NCBI GenBank assembly: GCA_022695795.1
Contig: MU404157.1
Location: 62,001 to 126,000 of the forward strand
Reading direction: 5' to 3'
Length of the DNA: 64,000 bases
DNA from: Biscogniauxia marginata
Lineage: Eukaryota > Ascomycota > Sordariomycetes > Xylariales > Xylariaceae
Part shown: piece after piece, positions 1 through 10,122 of the stretch
Layout: each line of letters opens with the position of its first letter
Position numbering within the stretch: the stretch's first letter is position 1
Notes under the pieces: generated by a model
Seen by the model: the letters and a program-made list of their open reading frames with translations, nothing else
Told to the model about the DNA's origin: nothing
Database searches by the model: none
Made by a program: the position numbers and the translations under genes

Positions 1-760
1 CCCTCGTGCGGACCGCCGGATTTCGCAGTCCAGGCCGTGAATGGAGGGCGCGCAACTTGAGCTCTTCCGGACTGTCCTGTTTGGGTCTCATACTCGAGGA
101 CTTCGGGTCCGCCGCAATCAAGCCGTCTCCCGGCTTGAGTTCGCCGTTGTCGTCGTCGTCGTCATCATCGTCGTCGTCGGGCATCTCGAGCTCAGCCAAC
201 CGCTTGATCTCGGCAACCTTGGCAGCCATCTTGGCCTTACGCATGAGGTTCCGTTGTGCCGAGACGAATTTGACCAGCTCCTCGAAGAAGGATTGCACAT
301 AGCTGTCGTAGTAGACGATGATCATCCTTCGCGTCCGGTACTTGGGCGTCACGCCGACCTCGCCGCTCATCATAGAATCCGTCTTCTGGCGCTTGCGCAC
401 AGTAGCGCGGGCCCGCCTCTGGGCGGCGGCGACGACTTCGTTCGTCTGTCTGAGGAGCGACGAGCCGGATTTGGGCTCGCTGGCGGGAGTCGAGGGAGGC
501 TGAGGGCCGCCTCGTTCGGCGGGAGGGGGTGTCACGTCGCGAGCTGGGCCAGCGGTCGGGTGGGCGGCGCCATCGTCTTTGGGCTTCAGGGACTCGGTCG
601 AACCGCGGTTTCTGATAGATCTCTTGGACGACTTGTGCTGGTTTTCTGGGAGGTTGGCCAGGTCCAGCTGGCGTTGTTCGATCTGGCCGTCGAGCTCGGT
701 CAGGCGTTTTAGCCAGTCTGGCACGTTGGCAACGAGACTCTTCAGCGAGTCGTTGGCCAT
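1..760 (-). CDS. Conserved fungal protein of unknown function, N-terminal part (runs off the window)
   Basis: An open frame without stops runs on the minus strand from an ATG at 760-758 to the window edge, giving at least 253 residues. The N-terminus begins MANDSLKSLVANVPDWLKRL, followed by a short predicted helical stretch. A disordered Ser/Pro/Lys-rich region comes next, then a basic stretch around residues 130-155. A helical segment containing YYDSYVQSFFEELVKFV and Arg/Lys-rich sequence follows, and then a run of about ten Asp residues near residue 210. The arrangement resembles uncharacterised proteins I associate with filamentous ascomycetes, but I know of no assigned role. Antisense open frames over the same DNA are by-products of high GC content. 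The C-terminus and any introns lie outside the window. Confidence 0.72.
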   Translation of the reverse strand, partial: MANDSLKSLVANVPDWLKRLTELDGQIEQRQLDLANLPENQHKSSKRSIRNRGSTESLKPKDDGAAHPTAGPARDVTPPPAERGGPQPPSTPASEPKSGSSLLRQTNEVVAAAQRRARATVRKRQKTDSMMSGEVGVTPKYRTRRMIIVYYDSYVQSFFEELVKFVSAQRNLMRKAKMAAKVAEIKRLAELEMPDDDDDDDDDDNGELKPGDGLIAADPKSSSMRPKQDSPEELKLRALHSRPGLRNPAVRTR

Positions 761-2837
761 TGTCGACCGAGTCTCGGTTTACGGGTTCAAATCGTCTGGA
801 TCGGATTGGAGCGAGGAATGAGCCGGGGCTAGGCTCTACCTCGACATTTGAGGATGTGCTTGCGCAATTGATCGGTGAGGAGGAATGGTAGGTAGACAAG
901 ACGGGAGTAGGAATCAAGCAGCGGTCGGCATTGGGGCTGTGGCCGAATTGGGCAACCGAGAGCGATCCTTGAAGACTGCGGGTGCTGTATTATTAGTAGT
1001 GCGTACGGAGCACGAGGTTCGGAATAAAAGTGAGTAATGATAAAACCAAAACAAGGGGAAAAAAACAGAAAGATAAAAACAAAAAAAGAAGCGTCAAGAT
1101 CAACGAGACGCACGTCTCAAGGGTCCATGTGGCGAAAGTCGGGGTGCAGTAAGAGCAAGTACAGGGCAAGTCTTGCGGTAGAGGGAAGAAATAAAATAAA
1201 TGAGATTTGAGATTGGGATTTGGGGTCGATTGAGCGATGAGAAAGAGCAAGTGGGATTTGTTGTGTGTGCGTGAGTGCTGCTAATGCCAGTCTTATTGAA
1301 AAAGCCAGGGGGGGTCCCCTGTTTCTTTAGTGCCGCCCGCCTGCCGCTCTCGTGCCGCTCTTTGTTTGACGTTTGATCGGCAACTAATCAACTACCACAT
1401 AGACATATATATTTATCTACCTACCTTAGGTATGTTATGTATTATTTATTCCACCATTATATTCGAGAATGTCATAAATAAATAAGTAATTAAGTAAATA
1501 AATAGTTCGAAAGTCGTGGATAGAGAAGAGGAGAACCATGTATCAATTTGTACCTCCCCCTATTAGATATATCCTTATCATTACATATACCATTATGGAT
1601 TATGGATCACCCCGTAGAGTCTACCTAGGTATACGGGTAAGTATATAAAAATAAATAAAACCTCCCTTGGTCCGTCCGCCCGTCCTCTATCTACAGTGGA
1701 TGTTCGTTTACGATTGGAGAAGCGGGTCGAAACGGTGAAATATCGTAGGATGAAAAATAACAACGCGCTCATTTTTGTGGGATCATCTTCGTGGCTAGAA
1801 CTAGGTACCGGGGGGGTTATCCTTCTTTCCTTTTTTTTTCTTTCTTCTTTTTCTTGTCCTTCTAGAAGTCTAATAACCTAGGTTAGGGCATAACAAAACC
1901 CAACTCATCCCTACAACAGAATACTTGGCTGCCCATACTTTCTCAGGCTTCACTCCGAGGTCTTAGGTTTTGCCCCTCCGGCTCTTGCGATCTTAGAGGG
2001 CAACTAAAGGCAACTAAGGCACGATGGTATAAGTCCGATGTGCACGAGGTACTTCTATCCTGCAGGCTTACCTACTCCGTTCCTGTGCAGATCGCCCGCT
2101 GCAAGTCCTCAGGTTCCCCTCTTCTCTCCATCGTAGGGCAGGGGGGTGAACTGCTGAAAGAAGACTGATGCACCTCTGCTTCTTCCCTTTTTGTTCCGAT
2201 CTGACACGTACCTATTTCTTGTTCTGGCATCTTTCTAATTCTAGCTTTTTTATATAGCCATGTGTGTATGTGGAGGTTATGTGTCTCTGTCTCTTTCTAT
2301 CTTAGTAGTTACCCAACTAGTCGAGATGGACCCCCCCCTCTTGTGTGATACGGAGCTGCGTCCGGTGCAGGGGTCGTGCTTGCACGGAGAGAAAAGGAGC
2401 ACGGTAGCACGAGAAGACGGGCGGTTCGGGTCATGCCAGCCTGCAGCGAGCCGTAGACTATCGTCTACCGGTTTAAAGTGGCTTGACGAGCGGTTGTGCT
2501 GCGTGAATGGAGGAAGGGAGGATTTTGTACCACCAACAGGCCTTCTTTGCACTTTGCATCCCTCGCCGTCCTAACGTGCAACATTCTGTCGTAATGCGAC
2601 CCGGCGTGGCTGTAGCCCCGTTGGCTATCGTATCAATTACGAATGAGATGGAGAATAAGACGGGCGAGTCGTCCGCCAATGGACAGTCAATTTCTTAAGT
2701 TATAGCATTAACATATCAGTAATCAGGATGTTAAGGGGGAAATAAAAATAACAAGAGGTAAACGAAACGCAGGATTGCTGCTCCGCATTCTTAAATCGAC
2801 TATTATAACTAACTGCCTACTACTTAACCTTAGGTAG

Positions 2838-2876
2838 GCACTTAACCTAAGCACTTAACCTAAGCACTTAACCTAT
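2838..2876. repeat. 13-bp tandem repeat, three copies
   Basis: The unit GCACTTAACCTAA is repeated head to tail, starting at 2838, 2851 and 2864. The third copy differs in its last base. It lies in the non-coding spacer and nothing links it to a function. Confidence 0.85.
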
Positions 2877-5483
2877 TGGAAGTAATTAACCTAGCGTACT
2901 CATGTATGTACGGTACCTTTTGCGTATTACTAGTTAGATGTCCTATTCGATGGGCTGCCTCTCCTTGGTGCTATTCTAAGCTTAATCGTTTAGTGCCAAC
3001 TTAAATCTTTTAGTCTATACCTACCTGACTTACATTAATGTCGTATAAGGTGTTCTGTGATACTCTGACTACCTCGTATGTATAGTAGGTAGATCAGATC
3101 CTACCGCATCTCATCGTGTACGGCGTCAGCCTACTGCTAGGGTAACTGTCCAAAAACTAGAGAGTAACACGAAAGAGCCTCTTCGAAGTTTTAATCTGAA
3201 CTGTCAACTCAAGTACATTCCCGCCGATCGATCCGATATCTATGTACACGTGCACTACAGGTACCTCCTAGACTCTGTGGATCGAGTCAATCTCGAGTCA
3301 ATCGTATGGCAGTGTCCCACTAATAAGAGATATTAGGTGGGTGGTTGAGTTGCATTAAAGGCAGCGGCAACGCCGGCAATTTACCTCGTCCAATGAGCTC
3401 CCGCAAAAGGCAATGTACATACATATATACGAAAGATCTTTGCATGCGGAGTACAATCGATACAAACTTTATGCGTCCCTTTTCAGCTACTGCACGTAGC
3501 TAACGGTGAGTCGGCCGACTCGGACTTTTTAAGGTTAAATGATACATGCCAATTACTCGAGAACTACGGACGTATGTACATAGGAACGAACTAGTGTCCA
3601 TAGAACCCCTAAGGTTCAGCGACGCCGTACGGGACAAATTGCCGGACGGGCCCGCCGTTCCACAATATCCAACGGCCTCACTAGAACGAACTTTAATAAA
3701 TACTAAACTAAACTAAACTACTAGTTGGTCAATATCTACATACTGTGTAGGTCTGTGTAAGGCAGGTGTAGCACTTGTTCAAAACATGTGACAGCTTTTC
3801 TCTCGACACGCAGATGATGCACATCATATCGCAGATGGAGTGTTTGTTTGCCCACTGCCTAGCTGACGAAGTAGCATCTGAGTATAAGATGGGCTAACGA
3901 GAGCCTATACATCACCACTTGCGCATATGCAGAAGCAGAGGGTGGCCAATCTGCAACACCAAGTGCTAGTCTTCTCATCGCCTCGTAAAGCTGCCGAACT
4001 GCGAACCAGCATGAACTTGTAGATGGATGGATGGGTGGAATCACCCTCTTCTCGCCGAGTTGGGCCCATATTGCGTCTTCATCTACGAGAGCCAACAACG
4101 AGCTCTGGGCCGTCCCTGGCCAATTGGCGATGATATGCTTTGCGATTCAGATGTCTCATGATCTCACGAGTTATTAGTAGTTACCTCGGGCGTCAATGCG
4201 CATGAGATTGTTTTATATGATCCTATCAGATAGAGCAAAGCAGCCTCGTCACTCGATACATGTAGGCCAGTCACTACCTAAGACCTCCGCTGATTACCAA
4301 GGAGAAAGGCGGAAAGGGAAGGGGAAAGCGAGGAGAGAGTGTTACAGAGAATGAAGTAATACTACCTACGCAATTGGCGGTCAAGCTAGTACATTAACGA
4401 ATTGCCTATCAACCCTTTATTTTTAATTCTTTGCTTTTTTGTACGCACACACTACCGCCAGTTGCAGGGGAGACGGGACCGAGCGAGACAGAAAAAAGAA
4501 AAGAAAGGAATAAATAAATAAAAAGATGCGCCGAAACGCGGGCGAACACGTGGAAATACAGGGCGAGGCGCTAGGCAAGATTCAAGAGGTGGTGTTGTGC
4601 CCCTCCTTGTTGCGACCATGTACCCGCGTGCTATTCCCTATCGAGCCCTCTCTCCCCCGGGCTTATACACTATGGTATGCCCACGGTCGGACTTTTTACC
4701 TACACCGGAGAGGGAAAACTAGTCTTAGCCTGCTGCGAGATTCAATCGTGCAAGACGGAAGAGAGGAAAAAAAAAGAGACGTTAAAAAAAAAAGTGATTT
4801 ATAACTTTCTGTTGGTTTCATGTACGTAGCTACGTACTTCGTAGGTACTTGGCAGAGAGACTCACACGGTCGGCCCGAGACTGGCTCGTCCATCGGGTAG
4901 TTATATACTTAGTATAGGCGTACGTAAGAGTGCGCCGACCAACACATGGATAAGTCTTGGGTATCTCATACTGCATCCGGCTTCCCAGTCTCCTGCAACT
5001 CATCACGATCGGAAATGCTTGCGAATATTCGCACATACTCGCTTTTCCGTTTATTTCTTCTTTTCTTCTTCTTTCTTCCCTATTCCCCCCCCCCTTTTTT
5101 TTTTTTCTCTTTTTGCTTTTCTCTGCTTGCATGGCATCAAATCGAACCAATCTTGACTAGCACAATCTATGTCGGGTAGTATGCGCCAGGTAACTTTTAC
5201 GAGCCTCCCGTACGTTTGATAACTCCTCCGCATTATCTAACAAGCACGGGCGCGCGGGTCCCTCTCGGCTCGCAAATGAAAAGCGATATCCGGCCCAGTC
5301 CACCAGCCCAGTCGGTCAGATACATTATCCACTCTTCATCACGAGGCATCTATACTAACCCAGCCGACATGAAATAACTGCACTCCTTTGGTTGGTTATA
5401 ACCTGCGCGTCAAGGTGCAAACCCTTTTTTTTTATTTGTCTCTCTCGTTTTGCTCTCAACTTACGGAGTTTATAGATACTGTG

Positions 5484-5501
5484 CCTAGGTAGGTAGGTAG
5501 G
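5484..5501. repeat. TAGG microsatellite
   Basis: Four tandem AGGT units form CCTAGGTAGGTAGGTAGG. This is one of the purest examples of the TAGGTA motif found throughout the spacers of this window. Confidence 0.85.
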
Positions 5502-6491
5502 ATAAATATACCCAACGTATGTCTACATTAGGTAGTGTCCGACTAGTAAGAGCACCTAAAGTAACTACTACTACATATAATAATTGAAGGGAAAAAAAGG
5601 GCCCACAGCTATACAGTATAAGTACGTATTGTAGACAGAGACGGCCAAACGAAAGGGGGCAGGGATTTCGCATATCGCATGTTCCGCCAATAGGGAGGGT
5701 TCGAGATCGGCAAACGTCAAGCGTCAACCGGAAAAGAGAAAACTGCAACAGTTCTAATCCCTACCCCGGAGTGAGCCACGAAATCAGGTATCTCCGGGAG
5801 CAAGAAGAAAGGATGTTGCGCAGAGAAAGCAGCAGACCGGAAAAGCCAGGTAGGTAGGCTCTTGTCATCATCATCATCACTTTGCAAGGCAAGCTCAGTC
5901 CTTTCGGGGGAGGAGACAAGATTGTCTGTTTATTTTCATCCGTTAAGTCAATTGCGTAGATAAACACTGCCAATAGTATAGCAGTGCTTCGTTATACCCT
6001 ACACCGAGGTCCGTGGTAAGAAGGATTGAGCGGGGGGGATGGTTCTTCCGGCTGATTATCAACCACCGACCACTTTTAAGTTATCTCGGCGATCAACTGA
6101 CAGATCGTACATACATACATACGTGTATTAGTTAATGCAGGTAATTCCTAGCCGGCGATTATAGTGACTTTTTATTTAGATTTTCTTTTTTCCTAAGAAA
6201 CTAAATCCGAGATCTTGCTTAACGAGTCCCCGTACCGTAGTATATCTCTTTCCCTTCCCCGGTCGATCTTGGTCGCCGCGCCACGACATTTGATATATTA
6301 TACATGCATACTTACACCCCGCACGTGCATGCCTGACTTAAAATATGCAACACACATCCTCTCATCCCCCTTTGCTTTTTCTTTTTCTTTGCCATGTGGT
6401 CAACTTGGGATAGGGCAACGCGCAAGAGGGTGGGGAGGGATCTCTTTTCTTTTTCCCGCAAGCAACGCCCATAGACACGGATAGATGCCGA

Positions 6492-6509
6492 TACATACAT
6501 ACATACATA
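6492..6509. repeat. ATAC/CATA microsatellite
   Basis: A run of tandem ATAC units lies in the spacer. A similar shorter run is found near 6108-6121. Confidence 0.8.
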
Positions 6510-7893
6510 TGAGCAATGACTGCAATATTACCCAATCCAGCCACCAACTGCGAGATAGCTAGCCTGATCACTCGCACTCTCCATCTATCTGTCTGTCTGC
6601 CGCCCCAAATAAACTTAGGGGCAGAACAGAAAGAGGATATGATATGATATGGAACGAGAGAAGGAGGAGGGGAAGAAGTTGGAGGCCGAAGAGAAAAGAC
6701 CGTTTAACACGTATTTCAGCCTCCAGCAATCATACACCATAATACCTACCTACCTATCCCCAGTATCTCTCCCCCCCTACCGCACGCTTGATGAGGTAGT
6801 GCCCCCGTTTCTTCACGTCGTACGGCATCGCGGCCTCATAAATCTTAGGTATAATAAAGCCCCCTCTTCTCTCCCACCCCCCTTTTCCCGCTTTCTTCAC
6901 CGTCTTTACTTAAAGTGAGGGAAGAAAGAAAGGAGGAGGAGGGGGAAGCGGAATCTACATATACCATATGTCTAGATATACGCTCCGTGTAACTTGAAAC
7001 CAGGTAGGTAGGTACGTAGCGTGGCAGAAGGTGAGGTGAGATGAGAGGAGATGAGGGAGGGGAAGGGAGGGTAGCAGTACACGGTAGCAGTGTGCGGCAC
7101 ATACATAGTTAAAGTATATCAATAGTAACTGATCGGAAATCTTTTAAAAGGGGGAGGGCTGGACGGACGTGCAATGTAACATACCCGAAGAAAGCTTTAC
7201 CTCTAGGTACCTAGCAACGCCTCAAGGCTGCTGCTCCTGCTACTGTTCCATACGATTTTTTTTTAGCAAGAGGAAAGAAGGGTGCGAAGAAGAACCTTAA
7301 GGGGAAGAATAAAAAGAACAACGACAATGATGGAGATGGATAGATACCTAAATACAATAACCCTTTTCTCTGTTCAGCTAAAAGTTTTAGAGGATAAAGT
7401 TGAATAATTTAAATCTAGAGAGATAAGCCAGGTTAAAAGGAGCACATAGCTTGATAATATGCCTTCATCGCAGCCTCTCTCCTCAGTACATCGTGTGTGT
7501 ATTTGTGTGTGAAGGTTATAATGAAGGAAGGTAGGTGATGTAGGCAAGCAAGTAAGTAAGCCTCAGCGTTGCATCGCCATGATAATTATCCTTATTCTTT
7601 CTCTTCCGTTGTCCTTCCTACATATTGTAGGTACCTAACCTACTACTTACTGCCTGAGATTTCCCCCTATTGCGATTTCTTGTTATATTTTTCTTCTTAT
7701 TTTTAGAATCTCAATTTTCCCCCTTTTTTCCCTTCCCGTTCCCGTTCCCCTATAACCCCCTTCTTCACTCCCAAGCAACCCCTCACCCCCGGGGGGCCTT
7801 CAACATTTACCTGTCCGTCCGTCCATCTCTCATCACCATCACGGTCATAATCAAAATCAAAATCAAAACCACAAGATCAATAAAACCAAGCAA

Positions 7894-9054
7894 TCACGGC
7901 CACACCTCAACAACCTCCCACTCGCCCTCTCTTTCCCCCTTCCCCTTCCCCCCATCCCTCCCCCCGGCACCGACAAACGTATACAGCCACCTCCGGGCCC
8001 TATCGGGATCACTCAGATCGCAGCGGTCGACCTCTCGCGGCACGATGACCACGACCCTGAAGTTCGCCCTGGCGACCTTGTCCCGCAGGTCCGTGACCTT
8101 CTGGCCCAGGCCGAGCCCGTCCCCGTCGACGGGCCGCCACCGCCCGACCGGCACGCCCGGCGGCGGGTTCCGGAACGAGCCCCGCATCGTCGGGGACTGG
8201 TTTCCGAAGTGCGCCGTGATCTCGCGCGCGAAGCTCCACTCTTTTTCCCCTTCCCCTTCCCCTTCCCCTTCTCCCACTCCCTTACTCCCGTCTTCTTCCC
8301 CCTTACCGTCAAGACGCCGCATTCTCGCCCTCAGCCTCCCCACGACCTCCCTGCCCCCCTCGCCCTCGACGTCCCCCGGCGCCAGCACGTACGCCTCCCC
8401 GCGCACGCGCCACTGGGTCTTGGGCCCGTGGGCGCACCACCACACGGCCTCTACGCTCGCGCCTCCCCCCGTGCCCTCCCTTCGCCCTCCCCCGTCTTCT
8501 TCTTCGTCCTCCTCCTCCCCGTACCCCCACAGCTCCTCCACCTTGGCCATGCGCACGTCCGTAGTAAACGTCGGCAGGTCGCTGCCGTAGACGCCGGCCG
8601 GGTTCCGGGGGGCCTCGTTCTTGGGGTTGGCGGGGAGCTCGGCCCAGAAGCCGCGGAAGACGCAGGTGCGCGCGCGCGGGACGTACGCGTACTTTGTGCT
8701 ACTGCCGCTGCCGTCGCCGCTGAGAGGGGGAGACGGAGTCGGGATGCGGCGTACCGTGCTGAGCACGAACTCGGGGGACGGCATACCCGAGACGTGCTCG
8801 AGGAAGAGGTCGCGCCAGGGCGCGGGCGCGGGTGCGGACTGTGCTGAGTCCGTCGCCATTTTCCTGCTCCCGTATGTCGACGACGACGACGACGATAATG
8901 CCGCTGTTGCGGGGGAAGAAGGGATAGTAAGATGAGTCGCAAGCTGTGCTAGCCGCCGTGACGACGACGACGACGGCGAGATACTACTTCTGCCTGCGCC
9001 GCGGGGATTTAAGCCCAATTGCGAATGTGTTGTCTTCGATGCGATACGGTGCAT
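7894..9054 (-). CDS. Alr4036-type FMN-binding pyridoxamine 5'-phosphate oxidase-like protein
   Basis: This is a single-exon frame of 386 codons. From residue 66 (ATG at 8859) the protein matches what I know of the fungal Alr4036 FMN-binding family. It contains APWRDLFLEHV, then a PRARTCVFRGFW block, NEAPRNPAGVYGSDLPTFTTD, and later a W-x-VRGEAYVLAP strand, a HFGNQSPTMRGSFRNPPPG loop and the closing YTFVG...W(E/K)..E.WP signature. The family has the split-barrel FMN fold; its substrate is not established. Residues 1-65 are Ser/Arg/Ala-rich with almost no acidic residues, as expected of a mitochondrial presequence, so two starts may be used. Two linkers (Glu/Gly-rich, near 8230-8280 and 8480-8520) are species-specific expansions. 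It is on the same strand as URA2 and downstream of it, with 1.07 kb between them. Confidence 0.85.
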   Translation of the reverse strand: MHRIASKTTHSQLGLNPRGAGRSSISPSSSSSRRLAQLATHLTIPSSPATAALSSSSSSTYGSRKMATDSAQSAPAPAPWRDLFLEHVSGMPSPEFVLSTVRRIPTPSPPLSGDGSGSSTKYAYVPRARTCVFRGFWAELPANPKNEAPRNPAGVYGSDLPTFTTDVRMAKVEELWGYGEEEDEEEDGGGRREGTGGGASVEAVWWCAHGPKTQWRVRGEAYVLAPGDVEGEGGREVVGRLRARMRRLDGKGEEDGSKGVGEGEGEGEGEKEWSFAREITAHFGNQSPTMRGSFRNPPPGVPVGRWRPVDGDGLGLGQKVTDLRDKVARANFRVVVIVPREVDRCDLSDPDRARRWLYTFVGAGGRDGGKGKGEREGEWEVVEVWP

Positions 9055-9289
9055 CGGCTTTTCTTCTAGTCGAGTTCCTAGCTAACTGCCCTTATCCAAG
9101 CTACACGCGTAACTTTCGGAACCGGCCGGCCAGGACTGCTGAATAGGTAAGATGATAATCGAAAGGATGAAGATGAGAGAAAATAAAAGAAGGGGACTAA
9201 TGAGATAAATCTCCTCTGATGTGAAGTCGGTTAAGTCAATGTACCTATTGACCCAAGGTGAAGCAAGGGATGATGTGTTGTACGGTGTA

Positions 9290-9329
9290 AGAACGATATA
9301 TATCTACCTAGATAGGTATATATCGTTCT
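9290..9329. repeat. Inverted repeat with 13-bp perfect arms
   Basis: The arm AGAACGATATATA (9290-9302) is matched by its reverse complement TATATATCGTTCT (9317-9329) across a 14-base loop. The loop contains CTACCTAGATAGG, which is itself partly self-complementary, so the stem could extend further. It lies about 240 bases upstream of the gene ending at 7894 and could form a cruciform or hairpin. Confidence 0.85.
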
Positions 9330-10055
9330 AGGTAGTAACGTAGTGCTTAATAATCAGATAAGTGAGTTGTATCAAATTGCGGGGAGTCTAGTATAACATT
9401 CGACTTGATATCACGACATTGTGTGATGATTCAACACTTGTCTGCTTCTTCTTTTTTCTCTTTCCATTTTTTTTAGACCGGACATGTTTGGCTAGATACC
9501 GAATTGTGGCTGTAAATTAGTGCACTGAATACTGCTTAATGATGTCATATAATTATGAGCTTTTTATAATGGCTCGGCTTATAAAGGAATTACACAGGAC
9601 TTTAAATAAATAACCATTAAAAATAGTCGGTATAAAGTAAAACACTTGATATATAAAGGAGAATATATAACACATTAAAATATAATTAATAAGTATTTTA
9701 ATTATATATTAACTATGTTTTATATAAACCGACATACATATAAATACGTACATTTTACACATATAAAATATATATACATAATATACATATAACACACACA
9801 AATCCCCAACGCATACCACATACCACATACCACGTTGAAATATAAATACAAAATACGCAACAAACGCCTTACTTAAGGTTCGTATGTGTAACGTATATAT
9901 CGAGAATCATTCACTCATGAGCGGCGTGAGCCATGCGGTATTCTTATGCAAATGTTCCTATGTCTACGCGAAACGTTCTAAATGGTTTTCCCAAGTATCC
10001 CAAAACTACTATCTTCTTTTTTTTCTTTTAGACTCCTAAAGGAACGATATAATAT

Positions 10056-10091
10056 CACCTTAATCTAGATATATGTAGATGAATTAAGGTG
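10056..10091. repeat. Inverted repeat downstream of URA2
   Basis: The arms CACCTTAAT (10056-10064) and ATTAAGGTG (10083-10091) flank an 18-base loop that contains CTAGATATATGTAG. It lies just past the URA2 stop, in the likely 3' untranslated region. A role in 3' end formation is possible but not shown. Confidence 0.6.
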
Positions 10092-10122
10092 TATAGGTCA
10101 GTCAGTACACGTAGGTATGGGC

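Larger units (their letters stand above)
761..7893. other. Gene-poor 7.1-kb spacer
   Basis: No open frame here shows convincing protein-like composition; the ones present are short, low in complexity and overlap on both strands. The region is full of simple tracts and short dispersed motifs such as TAGGTA/TACCTA, (CATA)n, poly-T and CT-rich runs. I see no tRNA, rRNA, transposase or reverse transcriptase signature. It must contain the promoter of the gene at 1-760 and the 3' end of the gene at 7894-9054. Non-coding transcripts cannot be excluded. Confidence 0.6.
9055..10122. other. Spacer with AT-rich block
   Basis: No gene is visible. From about 9540 to 9900 the DNA is strongly AT-rich, with many TATATA and TTAATTA stretches, unlike the rest of the spacer. 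This could be a remnant of a repeat mutated by RIP, but no element can be identified. An inverted repeat at 9290-9329 and a smaller one at 10056-10091 lie either side of it. Confidence 0.55.

Noticed and set aside
41..712. A 223-codon open frame on the plus strand over the gene at 1-760
   Set aside because: It is antisense to a continuous minus-strand frame with protein-like composition that runs off the window.
7670..8847. Long Pro/Ser-rich and Arg-rich frames on the plus strand
   Set aside because: They are antisense to the Alr4036-type protein, whose family motifs are clear, and arise from high GC content.
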